Below the pieces are notes generated by a model, which was not told the origin of the DNA, did no database searches, and saw nothing but the letters and a program-made list of their open reading frames with translations. Shown here one piece after another: positions 15,579 to 23,415 of a DNA stretch of 64,000 nucleotides (position 1 is the stretch's first letter; the number at the start of each line of letters is the position of its first letter). The translations under genes were made by a program, and so were the position numbers. Source of the DNA: DATLLJ01 sp035537875. GTDB lineage: Bacteria > Acidobacteriota > Vicinamibacteria > Vicinamibacterales > CAVVIG01. The stretch covers positions 1 to 64,000 of the forward strand of contig DATLLJ010000035.1 of the NCBI GenBank assembly GCA_035537875.1, read 5' to 3'.

Positions 15579-16073
15579 ATGACTCGAACCTTGTTCGGGC
15601 TTGGACTCGTGCTCTGGCTGGCGGCGGCTGTCGCCGCAGCGCAAACCCAGACGCCGTTGCAGGAAGGGGCCTGTCACGGCTGCCTGACGTACTACCACAA
15701 CGCCGAGGGCAAAACGAACCTGCTCGAGGATGTCGGCCTCGACAGAGACGAAGCCAGCCGAACGATTCTGCTGAATACGTCGGGCTACGACATGCTCCAC
15801 CTGGTCGTGTTCTACACGTACGCCACCGCGACCGACATCTTCGTCAAAGTCAGCTGTTCGAACAGCACATCGGATTACGTCACTCGTTCGCAGGACTCAC
15901 TTGAAAGCAGCGGCGCCAACCAGCGATTTCTTCTCTCCTACGATGTCGCGGGGTGCGCGAGCACGCGCGTGGTGTTCAGCGCGAGCACAGATGCCAGCGG
16001 CTCTGACGTGGTGACGGTGCAGGCGGTGGGTCAGTCGACGGCCAAACCCGAAAGCGTCCTGCCCGTACAGTAA
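15579..16073 (+). CDS. Small secreted protein of unknown function
   Basis: 164 residues with a clear signal peptide (LFGLGLVLWLAAAVAAA, cleavage near AQTQ) and a good Shine-Dalgarno (GGGAG, 15573-15577). The mature part has four cysteines (GACHGC, SCSNS, AGCAST) that could form disulfides, and is rich in beta-prone residues. GACHGC is not a CxxCH heme motif followed by His. No family recognised. The stop codon overlaps the minus-strand terminator that ends the ankyrin operon. Confidence 0.7.
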   Translation: MTRTLFGLGLVLWLAAAVAAAQTQTPLQEGACHGCLTYYHNAEGKTNLLEDVGLDRDEASRTILLNTSGYDMLHLVVFYTYATATDIFVKVSCSNSTSDYVTRSQDSLESSGANQRFLLSYDVAGCASTRVVFSASTDASGSDVVTVQAVGQSTAKPESVLPVQ

Positions 16074-16103
16074 AAGCCCCGACCACTCAGAGCGATCGGG
16101 GCT
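16071..16103 (-). terminator. Intrinsic terminator of the ankyrin operon
   Basis: AGCCCCGA (16075-16082) and TCGGGGCT (16096-16103) form an 8-bp stem; on the minus strand it is followed by TTTT (complement of 16071-16075). It lies 71 bases past the last ankyrin gene stop. It has no U-tract in the plus direction. Confidence 0.8.
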
Positions 16104-16174
16104 GAGAGCTGTCCAGCAGGAAGCCGGAACACTACAGATGTCGAGGTCCGGCCAGGGCGGACGTGACGTCGTGC

Positions 16175-17995
16175 CTAGCACACCTCCACAACGCAGATCG
16201 AATCGACGGTCCGGTTCGCAGGTGGCACCGGCAGACCGCGCTCGGTCATGAGCTTGCGAATGAGCTGCGCGGTCTCCCGATGTTCGACTGCGGACTGGAC
16301 GCCGAAACGAACCAGACCGTCCGCGTAGTCCAACGGTTGCCACGTGCGGCCGGCGATCTTCGACGCGGGGTTCCCCGTGTCCCGGCTTCCCTTATCGCGC
16401 ACGTCGAGTTTGCCTCCGCGATCCACGAGCATCTGGACAACTTCGTTGCGCCCCTTGTGGGCGGCGCCCATCAGGGCCGTACGCCCGTCGTTGTTGGCAT
16501 GATTCGGATCGACGCCGAGGTCGAGCAGCATTCGAACCGCTTCGACGTTGTCCTTCGGCGACCGCTCGTACACGACACCGTCGACCCACCCGATTCCGGC
16601 CGACGCCGTCAGAGCGGTGTCCTGATGATCGGTCGTGGCTTTCGGATCCGCCCCGTAGGAGAGGAGCAGCTTCATGAGCTCGAGATCGCTCGACTGGGCA
16701 GCGCGGATGAACGGCGTTGCCCCGGCTTCGAGGAACCACTGGTTGGTGAAGATGGTCCGCTGCAACGTGTTTTCCTTGACCCGCGCGTTGACGTCGGCGC
16801 CCTTGGCCAGGAGGAGCTTGATCATCTCGAGATGGTCCATATCGGGCAGCGGCACGGGATAGTCACCGCCTTCGATGTTCCGGTTATCCGTCGCGAGATA
16901 CAGCGGCGTCCAGCCACCCCTGTTCGCGATGTTGGGGTCGGCGCCTCGTTCGAGCAGGTATGTCGCGAGCTTGTAGTTGCGGTTGTTGACCGCTGTCAGC
17001 AGCGGCGACCAGCCGTACTCGCTCGTCTGGTTGACGTCCGCACCCGCATCGACGAGCAGCTTTGCAGACTCCAGATCGCCCTCGCGCGCTGCGAAGATGA
17101 GCGGCGTCAAGCCACCGCTTCCTCCACCGACCAGGCCCGCCACAATGTCATCGGCCTGGTCGTTGACCTGATCGTTGGCCGCAGGAGCCGCCGCCGGCGC
17201 CGCTCCCCGGCCTCGACCGCGACCGGCCGCCGGCGCGGCATCGTTGTCGTCGGGCTGGCCCGCGCCGAACCCCGCACCGGCGCCTCGGAACGTACCCGCC
17301 AGCTGCTCGAACTGGATCTGCTCTTCAATCGTCCTGCCGGCGGCTGCCGCAGCGCGACGCCGCGCACCGGCCGCCGCCACAGCGGCGCCATTGATTGGCC
17401 CGACGGTGCGATTCCTTGGCAACCCGGCAGCACCCGACTTCGCGGCGTAATCGGCCCCGACTTCGAGAAGCGCCTTCACCGCCTCGGAATGTTTCTGCGT
17501 CGTGGCCCACATCAACGCCGTTGTCCCGCGCATGCCTTCCCTGGCATTCACGTCGGCGCCGGCCGCCACCAGCATCTTGATCGCCGCAGGGTTACCGTTG
17601 CGGGCCGCGTACATGACCATCGTCTCTCCATTGGGCCCGCGCTGCTTCGGGTCAGCACCAGCCTTCAAGAGCCTCTCGATCATGGCCGGATTCCCGTACA
17701 GCGACGCCATAGCCAGCACGGTGACGCCCTCACGGTTCGCCGCCGCGACATTGGCGCCGCTGGTAATCAGCAGGTCAGCCAGCGCGAGATCGTCCCGGTA
17801 AACGGCCCAGTGAAGGGCCGTGGCGCCGTCCACCTGCGCGGCATTGATGTCGGCCTTCTGCTCGATCAGTCTGCGCACCGCCGCGGTGTCGCCCCGCATT
17901 GTCGCGTCGGCGACGTCGCTGCCGGCGCCACCCACAAACGCGGTGGCGCACACGAGCAGCACGGCAACAGACCCGGTGACTTGATGTCGATTCAT
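16175..17995 (-). CDS. Exported ankyrin-repeat protein, paralog 1
   Basis: 606 residues from MNRHQVTGS, which begins a signal peptide (GSVAVLLVCATAFVGGAGS); an in-frame ATG 15 codons upstream falls inside the preceding gene. Two blocks of ankyrin repeats (typical units: DGATALHWAVYRDDLALADL, NGETMVMYAARNGNPAAIKM) flank an Ala/Gly/Arg-rich linker at about residues 200-300. The second block contains long insertions not seen in ordinary repeats. The C-terminus ends SICVVEVC, shared by all three paralogs. Ankyrin repeats bind proteins; an exported location suggests a periplasmic scaffold. Ten bases downstream of paralog 2, so the two are co-transcribed. Confidence 0.9.
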   Translation of the reverse strand: MNRHQVTGSVAVLLVCATAFVGGAGSDVADATMRGDTAAVRRLIEQKADINAAQVDGATALHWAVYRDDLALADLLITSGANVAAANREGVTVLAMASLYGNPAMIERLLKAGADPKQRGPNGETMVMYAARNGNPAAIKMLVAAGADVNAREGMRGTTALMWATTQKHSEAVKALLEVGADYAAKSGAAGLPRNRTVGPINGAAVAAAGARRRAAAAAGRTIEEQIQFEQLAGTFRGAGAGFGAGQPDDNDAAPAAGRGRGRGAAPAAAPAANDQVNDQADDIVAGLVGGGSGGLTPLIFAAREGDLESAKLLVDAGADVNQTSEYGWSPLLTAVNNRNYKLATYLLERGADPNIANRGGWTPLYLATDNRNIEGGDYPVPLPDMDHLEMIKLLLAKGADVNARVKENTLQRTIFTNQWFLEAGATPFIRAAQSSDLELMKLLLSYGADPKATTDHQDTALTASAGIGWVDGVVYERSPKDNVEAVRMLLDLGVDPNHANNDGRTALMGAAHKGRNEVVQMLVDRGGKLDVRDKGSRDTGNPASKIAGRTWQPLDYADGLVRFGVQSAVEHRETAQLIRKLMTERGLPVPPANRTVDSICVVEVC

Positions 17996-18005
17996 TGTTC
18001 GGCTC

Positions 18006-19859
18006 CTACCGGCAGATTTCCACGACGCAAATGGATTCAATGGTGCGATTGGGAGGCGGCACCGGCATTCCCCGCTCGGTCATCAACCTGCGGATGAACT
18101 CCGCCGTGTCTTTGTGCTCGACGGCAGCCTGCACGCCAAATCGAACGAGGCCGTCCGCATAGTCAAGCGCCTGCCAGGTTCGGCCCGCGATGAGCGAAGA
18201 GGGATCGCCGGTATCGCGGCTGCCTTTGTCGCGCGCGTCCAGTCTGGCGCCGCGATCGACGAGCAGCTGCACAATCTCGTTGCGCCCCTTGCCCGCCGCT
18301 CCCATCAGCGCGTTGCGTCCGTCATTGTTCGCGGCATTGGGATCGAGGCCGAGGTCGAGCAAAAGCCTGACCGTCTCGAGATTGTTCTTCCTCGACGTCT
18401 CGTAGGTCACGCCCTCGACCCATCCGATTCCACCGGCGGCGGTCAACGCCGTGTCGTTGTGATCCGTCGCAATCTTCGGATCCGCGCCGTGGGAGAGCAG
18501 CAGCTTCATCAGCTCGATGTCGCTCGACTGCGCGGCCCGGATGAACGGGGTCGCGCCCGGCTCGAAGAACCACTGCATCGTGAAGATCGTCCGGCTCAGC
18601 GTGTTTTCCTTGACTTGCTGGTTGGGATCGGCGCCCTTGCCCAGCAGGAGCCTGATGTACTCCAGGTGATCCATGTCCGGCTTCGGCACCGGGTAGTCCC
18701 CGCCTTCGATGTTCCGGTTGTCGGTGGCCAGATAGAGGGGCGTCCAGCCGCCCTTGTTCGCGATGTTCGGATTCGCGCCACGTTCCAGCAGCATCGCCCC
18801 GAGCTTGTAATTGCGGTTGTTCGTGGCCACCAGCAACGCCGTCCATCCATATTCGGTCGTCTGGTTCACGTCGGCGCCCGCGTCGAGCAGCACCTTCGCC
18901 GACTCACTGTCGCCTTCGCGCGCCGCAAAAACCAGCGGCGTCAGACCTCCGCTGCCGCCACCGACCAGGCCGGCAATAATCACATCCTGCTGTTCCTCCT
19001 GCTCGGCACGCGCCGCGGATGCCGCCTGGGCTGTCGTGGCGGTGGGGGTCGCCTGGCCGCGGCCCCGCTGACCGCCCGCCTGAGGCTGCGCTTCGTCCAC
19101 GCCCAACACGCTCCCGAGGCCGGCGGTCGCGCGGGCGCCGCGCCCCCCGATGACGAGACCGTTGTCCAGCTCGAAGGTCAGCTGCTGCTCGTAGGTCCGG
19201 CCTGCAGCCGCTGCCTCCCGGCGGCGTTTGGCGTTCGCCTCAACGGCATTAGTGTTGACGCGCGAAGCCATATAGTTCCGCGGAAGACCGGCAGGACCGG
19301 ACTTGGCGCCGACGTCGGCGCCAAGCTCGACCAGCGTCTTGACGGCTGCCGAGTGCCCCTGCTGGGTTGCCCACATCAGCGCGGTCGTACCGCGGATGCT
19401 CTCGGGGACGTTGACGTCGACTCCGGCGCTGACGAGCAACTTGATGGCGTCGGGGTTGCCGTTGCGGGCGGCAAACATCACCGTGGTTTCGCCGTTTGGC
19501 CCGAGCTTCTTGGCGTCGGCGCCCCCTTTGAGGAGGGCGTCGATCATTCGGGCGTTGCCGTACAGCGCCGCCATGAACAGCGGCGTGATGCCTTCACGAT
19601 TGACCGCTTCCACGTTGGCGCCCGCTCCCAGAAGCAGGTTGGCCGTCTCTATGCTGTCCCTGTAGACGGCCCAGTGCAGCGCCGTCGCCCCATCGACCTG
19701 CGCGGCATTCACATCGGCCTTGCTCGCAAGCAGCTGGCGGACGGCTGTCGAATCGCCCCGCATGACCGCATCGGCCACCTCGCTGCCCGCGCCACCGACA
19801 AATGCCGTCGCACACACCAGCAGCACCGCCACGGAGCCAATGACTTGGTGTCGATTCAT
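18006..19859 (-). CDS. Exported ankyrin-repeat protein, paralog 2
   Basis: 617 residues from MNRHQVIGS at 19859. The long in-frame extension upstream to 20270 is a shadow of paralog 3. Signal peptide and first repeats are almost identical to paralog 1 (VADAVMRGDSTAVRQLLASK, DGATALHWAVYRDSIETANL). The linker is rich in Ala/Gly/Gln, and the second ankyrin block begins GLVGGGSGGLTPLVFAARE. It ends SICVVEICR. It follows a strong terminator after paralog 3, so it may have its own promoter in 19860-19898 or depend on read-through. Function unknown beyond protein binding. Confidence 0.9.
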   Translation of the reverse strand: MNRHQVIGSVAVLLVCATAFVGGAGSEVADAVMRGDSTAVRQLLASKADVNAAQVDGATALHWAVYRDSIETANLLLGAGANVEAVNREGITPLFMAALYGNARMIDALLKGGADAKKLGPNGETTVMFAARNGNPDAIKLLVSAGVDVNVPESIRGTTALMWATQQGHSAAVKTLVELGADVGAKSGPAGLPRNYMASRVNTNAVEANAKRRREAAAAGRTYEQQLTFELDNGLVIGGRGARATAGLGSVLGVDEAQPQAGGQRGRGQATPTATTAQAASAARAEQEEQQDVIIAGLVGGGSGGLTPLVFAAREGDSESAKVLLDAGADVNQTTEYGWTALLVATNNRNYKLGAMLLERGANPNIANKGGWTPLYLATDNRNIEGGDYPVPKPDMDHLEYIRLLLGKGADPNQQVKENTLSRTIFTMQWFFEPGATPFIRAAQSSDIELMKLLLSHGADPKIATDHNDTALTAAGGIGWVEGVTYETSRKNNLETVRLLLDLGLDPNAANNDGRNALMGAAGKGRNEIVQLLVDRGARLDARDKGSRDTGDPSSLIAGRTWQALDYADGLVRFGVQAAVEHKDTAEFIRRLMTERGMPVPPPNRTIESICVVEICR

Positions 19860-19899
19860 GCGTTGCCCTTCGGTCGCGTCGTCTCGAGCCGTCTCAAGC

Positions 19900-19936
19900 A
19901 AAAAGCCCCAACCATCACGGCTAATGGCTGGGGCTT
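19900..19936 (-). terminator. Intrinsic terminator between ankyrin paralogs 3 and 2
   Basis: AAGCCCCA-ACCAT (19903-19915) pairs with ATGG-CTGGGGCTT (19924-19936) with one bulged or mismatched position; on the minus strand it is followed by TTTTT (complement of 19900-19904). It would stop most transcripts coming from the DUF1592-DUF1552-ankyrin 3 unit. Confidence 0.82.
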
Positions 19937-19956
19937 CAGGACTATCGCTATAGCGC

Positions 19957-21897
19957 TTACTGCGGATCGGTCGTCGGATAGCAGATCTGGACGACGCAAA
20001 TCGATTCGACGTTGCGATTGGTCGGCGGCACCGGCAGCCCGCGTTCAGCGAGCAGCTTGCGAATGAGCTCTGCGCTCTCCGGGTGCGGAATCGCCGACTG
20101 CACGCCGACGCGCACGAGGCCTTCGGAGTAGTCGAGCGCCTGGAACTTGAGACCGGCGATCGACGAGGCGGCGTTTGCGGTATCGCGGCTCCCCCGATCC
20201 TTGATATCGAGCTTCGCGCCACGATCGACCAGCAACTGGATGACCTCGTTTCGACCCTTGTGCGACGCACCCATCAGCGCGGTCCGGCCTTCCTTGTTCT
20301 GGTGGTCGGGGTCCAGCCCGAGATCGAGCAGGAACTTCACCGTTTCGAGGTTGTTCTTGCGCGACGTCTCGTAGGTCACCCCTTCGACCCAGCCGATCCC
20401 GCCGGCGGCGGTCAGCGCCGTGTCACCGTTGTCGGTCTCGAGCTTCGGGTCGGCGCCGTGCGCAAGCAGCAGCTTCAGCAGCTCGATGTCGCTCGACTGT
20501 GCGGCTCGAATGAAGGGGGTCGCACCGGGCTCGTAGAACCACTGCATCGTGAAAATGGTGCGGCTCAGCGTGTTTTCCTTGACGCGCTGGTTGGGATCCG
20601 CGCCCTTGGCCAGCAGGAGCCTGAGGTATTCCAGGTGCTCCATGTCCGGCTTCGGCACCGGGTAATCGCCACCTTCGATGTTGCGATTGTCGGTGGCCAG
20701 ATACAGGGGCGACCACCCGCCTTTGTTCGCGATATTCGGGTCGGCTCCGCGCTCGAGCAGCATCGCGCCGAGCCGGTAGTTGCGGTTGTTCGTGGCCACC
20801 AGCAGCGGCGACCAGCCGTACTCGGTGACCTGGTTCACGTTAGCGCCTGCGTCGAGCAGCACCTTAGCGGACTCGATATCTCCCTGTCGCGCTGCAAACA
20901 CGAGCGGAGTGAGGCCGCCGCTGCCGCCACCGACGAGCCCGGCGATGATGACGTCCGCGTCCTGATCGGTCTGCGGCTGCGCCTGCGGTCGGGCGCCACC
21001 CTGACCGAACTGGCCGCCACGCCCGCGCCCCTGCCCGGCGCCGCCCGCGCCGCGGTTTCCGCCGCCTGACTGAGCGGCGATGGCGGCATTCACCTGCTCG
21101 ACAGGTATTCCGAGCGCCGCCGCCGCTTCTTCCGCTGTGGCGCCACCGGATGCGACGAAGGCGGCGGCCTGCGCCGCCCGATCGTCCGACGGCCCGGCGC
21201 CGGTCGCCTGCTCGAATGCCAGTTGCTCTTCGTAAGTACGTCCAGCCTTGGCCGCTTCGGCACGACGTCGATTGTTCACGTCAACCGCGTTCACGTTGAC
21301 TGCTGGTGCCATGTAGTTGCGGGGCAGACCGGCAGCACCTGACTTGGCGCTGACATCTGCGCCAAGTTCGACGAGTGACTTGACCGCGGCCGCGTGTCCC
21401 TGCTCGGCCGCCCACATCAGCGCCGTCGTCGCGCGGATGCCTTCCTTCGCGTTCACGTCCGCGCCAGCCGCTACGAGAAGCTTGATGGCGTCGGGATTTC
21501 CATTGCGCGCCGCCATCATGACCGTGGTCTCGCCGTTCGGTCCGCGCTGCTTCGCGTCGGCGCCACCCTTGATCAGGGCGTCAATCATCTTCGGATTGCC
21601 GTACAGAGAGGCCATCATCAGCGGGGTGGTGCCCTCGCGGTTCGCGGCTCCCGTGTTGGCGCCGGCACCGAGCAGCAGGTTCACCAGCTCGACGTCGTCC
21701 CGGTACACCGCCCAGTGCAGCGCCGTGGCGCCGTCCACCTGAGGGGCGTTCACGTCGGCTTTTCCGGACAACAGCTTACGCACGGCCGCGGTGTCGCCTT
21801 TCATGACGGCGTCGGCGACATCACTCGTCGCGCCACTCATGAACGCCGTGGCGCCGACCAGCAGCACGGCGACACACCCTACGATTTGACGTTTCAT
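19957..21897 (-). CDS. Exported ankyrin-repeat protein, paralog 3
   Basis: 646 residues from MKRQIVGCVAVLLVGATAF at 21897, which gives a signal peptide; the ATG at 21921 is less likely. Same architecture as its two neighbours: ankyrin block, low-complexity linker, ankyrin block, tail with SICVVQICYPTTDPQ. The linker is longer here and contains a small helical UBA-like stretch (ASGGATAEEAAAALGIPVEQ) followed by Gly/Arg/Gln repeats. It lies directly after the DUF1552 gene with a perfect palindrome (21927-21952) between them. Probably the founder copy associated with the DUF1592/DUF1552 pair, from which the other two arose by tandem duplication. Confidence 0.9.
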   Translation of the reverse strand: MKRQIVGCVAVLLVGATAFMSGATSDVADAVMKGDTAAVRKLLSGKADVNAPQVDGATALHWAVYRDDVELVNLLLGAGANTGAANREGTTPLMMASLYGNPKMIDALIKGGADAKQRGPNGETTVMMAARNGNPDAIKLLVAAGADVNAKEGIRATTALMWAAEQGHAAAVKSLVELGADVSAKSGAAGLPRNYMAPAVNVNAVDVNNRRRAEAAKAGRTYEEQLAFEQATGAGPSDDRAAQAAAFVASGGATAEEAAAALGIPVEQVNAAIAAQSGGGNRGAGGAGQGRGRGGQFGQGGARPQAQPQTDQDADVIIAGLVGGGSGGLTPLVFAARQGDIESAKVLLDAGANVNQVTEYGWSPLLVATNNRNYRLGAMLLERGADPNIANKGGWSPLYLATDNRNIEGGDYPVPKPDMEHLEYLRLLLAKGADPNQRVKENTLSRTIFTMQWFYEPGATPFIRAAQSSDIELLKLLLAHGADPKLETDNGDTALTAAGGIGWVEGVTYETSRKNNLETVKFLLDLGLDPDHQNKEGRTALMGASHKGRNEVIQLLVDRGAKLDIKDRGSRDTANAASSIAGLKFQALDYSEGLVRVGVQSAIPHPESAELIRKLLAERGLPVPPTNRNVESICVVQICYPTTDPQ

Positions 21898-21926
21898 CGC
21901 TCGTTCCCTTCGTCTGACCACACCAT

Positions 21927-21952
21927 GGCGGCCGGCGCATGCGCCGGCCGCC
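21927..21952 (-). repeat. Perfect 26-bp palindrome between DUF1552 and ankyrin genes
   Basis: An exactly self-complementary GC-rich sequence that can fold as an 11-bp stem with a CATG loop. No U-tract follows on the minus strand. It sits in the 78-base gap between DUF1552 and ankyrin paralog 3 and may attenuate transcription, block exonucleases or bind a protein. Confidence 0.75.
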
Positions 21953-21975
21953 TGGAGAGCTGCGTTCTCACGCTC

Positions 21976-23382
21976 TTAGACAAGACCCGCCAGCCGCCCC
22001 GTGCTGTCGCCATGCTTCTCTTCATTGATGCCGTACATATCCATGAGGCTCAATAGGAGGTTGCCGGTCGTCACCGTCTTCCGGTCGTAGGCCAGGTGGC
22101 GTCCGCCCTTGAGCTGGCCGCTTGCCCCGCCCACCAGGATGTGAGCGACATCGTAATGCTGATGCTGGTTCGAGTTGCCCATGTTGGTCCCGTACAGAAT
22201 GAGCGAGTGGTCGAGCAGGCTGCCATCGCCCTCTGGAATCGACTTCAGCTTCTCGGCGAAGCGGGCCATTGTCGACACGTGGTACCGGTTGAGATCGGCG
22301 AACCGCTTGATCCCGTCGGCCGTGTCGCCATGGTGCGACGCCCCGTGCCAGCTCGGGCTGACGCCGCCCTCGGGGAAGAGCTCGTTCTTGGGATACGTGA
22401 ACGCGCGGCCCGTCAGGTCGCGGCCGCCGAGCATCGTCATCACGCGCGTGATATCGCCCTGGAACGCCAGCGCCGTCAAGTCGAAGTGCAGCCGGATGTG
22501 ATCGTCGAACTGCTCGGGAATGCCGGACGGCAGCGCCATCTCGGGCACGTTGGTCGAGGCCTTCGCCGCAATCTGGAGCCGGCGCTCGATCTCGCGGATT
22601 TCGTCGGTGTACTGATCAACCGTCCGGCGATCGCTCATGCCAAGAGAGCCCTTCAGACTGGCGAGCTCGCCCTTGACCGAGTCCAGGATGCTGCGGCTCT
22701 GCGCCACCCGCTGCGCGCGCTGTTCGGGCGTCGCGCCGCTGCCAAAGAGCCGCTCGAACACCACCTGAGGATTCAGCTCCATCGGGAGCGGGCTCGTCCG
22801 CGGGATGGTACTGCCGGGCAGATGCAAATCGGGCAGCCCGACCCACGAGATCGAGTTCGTGTAGGAGCAGCTGTAGCCTTCGCCGCAGTTGCTCGAGCTC
22901 GAGTTCGGGTCCTCGCAGGCCAGCTGCAGCGACGGCAGGAGGTTGTCCTGTCCAATCTTCTGCGCGATGACCTGATCGATGGTCGGCTCGTACACCGTCG
23001 AGTCCGAGCCAGCCGTCTTGCGCGGCTTGTTGGCCGTCAAGAACGCCGCCGCCACCCAGTGATCCGATCCCGTCGTCCCCTCCGGCGGCTCGGCCGATTT
23101 CGACCAGAGACCGCTCATGATCACCGTTTGCTCTTTGACGTTCTTGAGCGACTCCAGGGTGTACGGCAACTCATTGAGCGCACCGACGTCCTTGGGCACC
23201 CAATGGCCGGGTCCCATGCCGTGCGGGAAGAAGATCCCAGCGAAGCGCGTTTTCGGCGCGGCCGCGGTCTGGGCCAGCAGTGTGCGGGCGGGCACCATGG
23301 CGTCGAGCAGCGGGAGCGCTAAGGCAGCGCCGGCACCTTTGAGGATGGTCCGGCGAGGAATATGTCGTTTCGTAATGAACAT
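21976..23382 (-). CDS. Tat-exported DUF1552 protein
   Basis: 468 residues of the DUF1552 family. The N-terminus has a twin-arginine signal (PRRTILKGAGAALALPLLD), implying folded export, usually with a bound cofactor or metal. The body contains many His/Asp segments (FFPHGMGPGHWVP, SDHWVAAAFL, SWHGASHHGD, YGTNMGNSNQHQH) reminiscent of the alkaline-phosphatase/DUF1501-like fold. No enzymatic activity has been established for the family that I know of. It follows the DUF1592 gene by 33 bases on the same strand; the pair is widely co-located in Acidobacteriota and Planctomycetota. Confidence 0.9.
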   Translation of the reverse strand: MFITKRHIPRRTILKGAGAALALPLLDAMVPARTLLAQTAAAPKTRFAGIFFPHGMGPGHWVPKDVGALNELPYTLESLKNVKEQTVIMSGLWSKSAEPPEGTTGSDHWVAAAFLTANKPRKTAGSDSTVYEPTIDQVIAQKIGQDNLLPSLQLACEDPNSSSSNCGEGYSCSYTNSISWVGLPDLHLPGSTIPRTSPLPMELNPQVVFERLFGSGATPEQRAQRVAQSRSILDSVKGELASLKGSLGMSDRRTVDQYTDEIREIERRLQIAAKASTNVPEMALPSGIPEQFDDHIRLHFDLTALAFQGDITRVMTMLGGRDLTGRAFTYPKNELFPEGGVSPSWHGASHHGDTADGIKRFADLNRYHVSTMARFAEKLKSIPEGDGSLLDHSLILYGTNMGNSNQHQHYDVAHILVGGASGQLKGGRHLAYDRKTVTTGNLLLSLMDMYGINEEKHGDSTGRLAGLV

Positions 23383-23415
23383 CTGTGTGCTCCTGTATAC
23401 GATGTTGTCTCTTGC

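Noticed and set aside
16163..18097. Very long open frames antisense to the ankyrin genes (also 18114-20066 and 22096-23322) on the plus strand
   Set aside because: They mirror minus-strand genes with signal peptides and recognisable repeats. Their translations are Arg/Gly rich with no domain, as expected for the complement of GC-rich codons.
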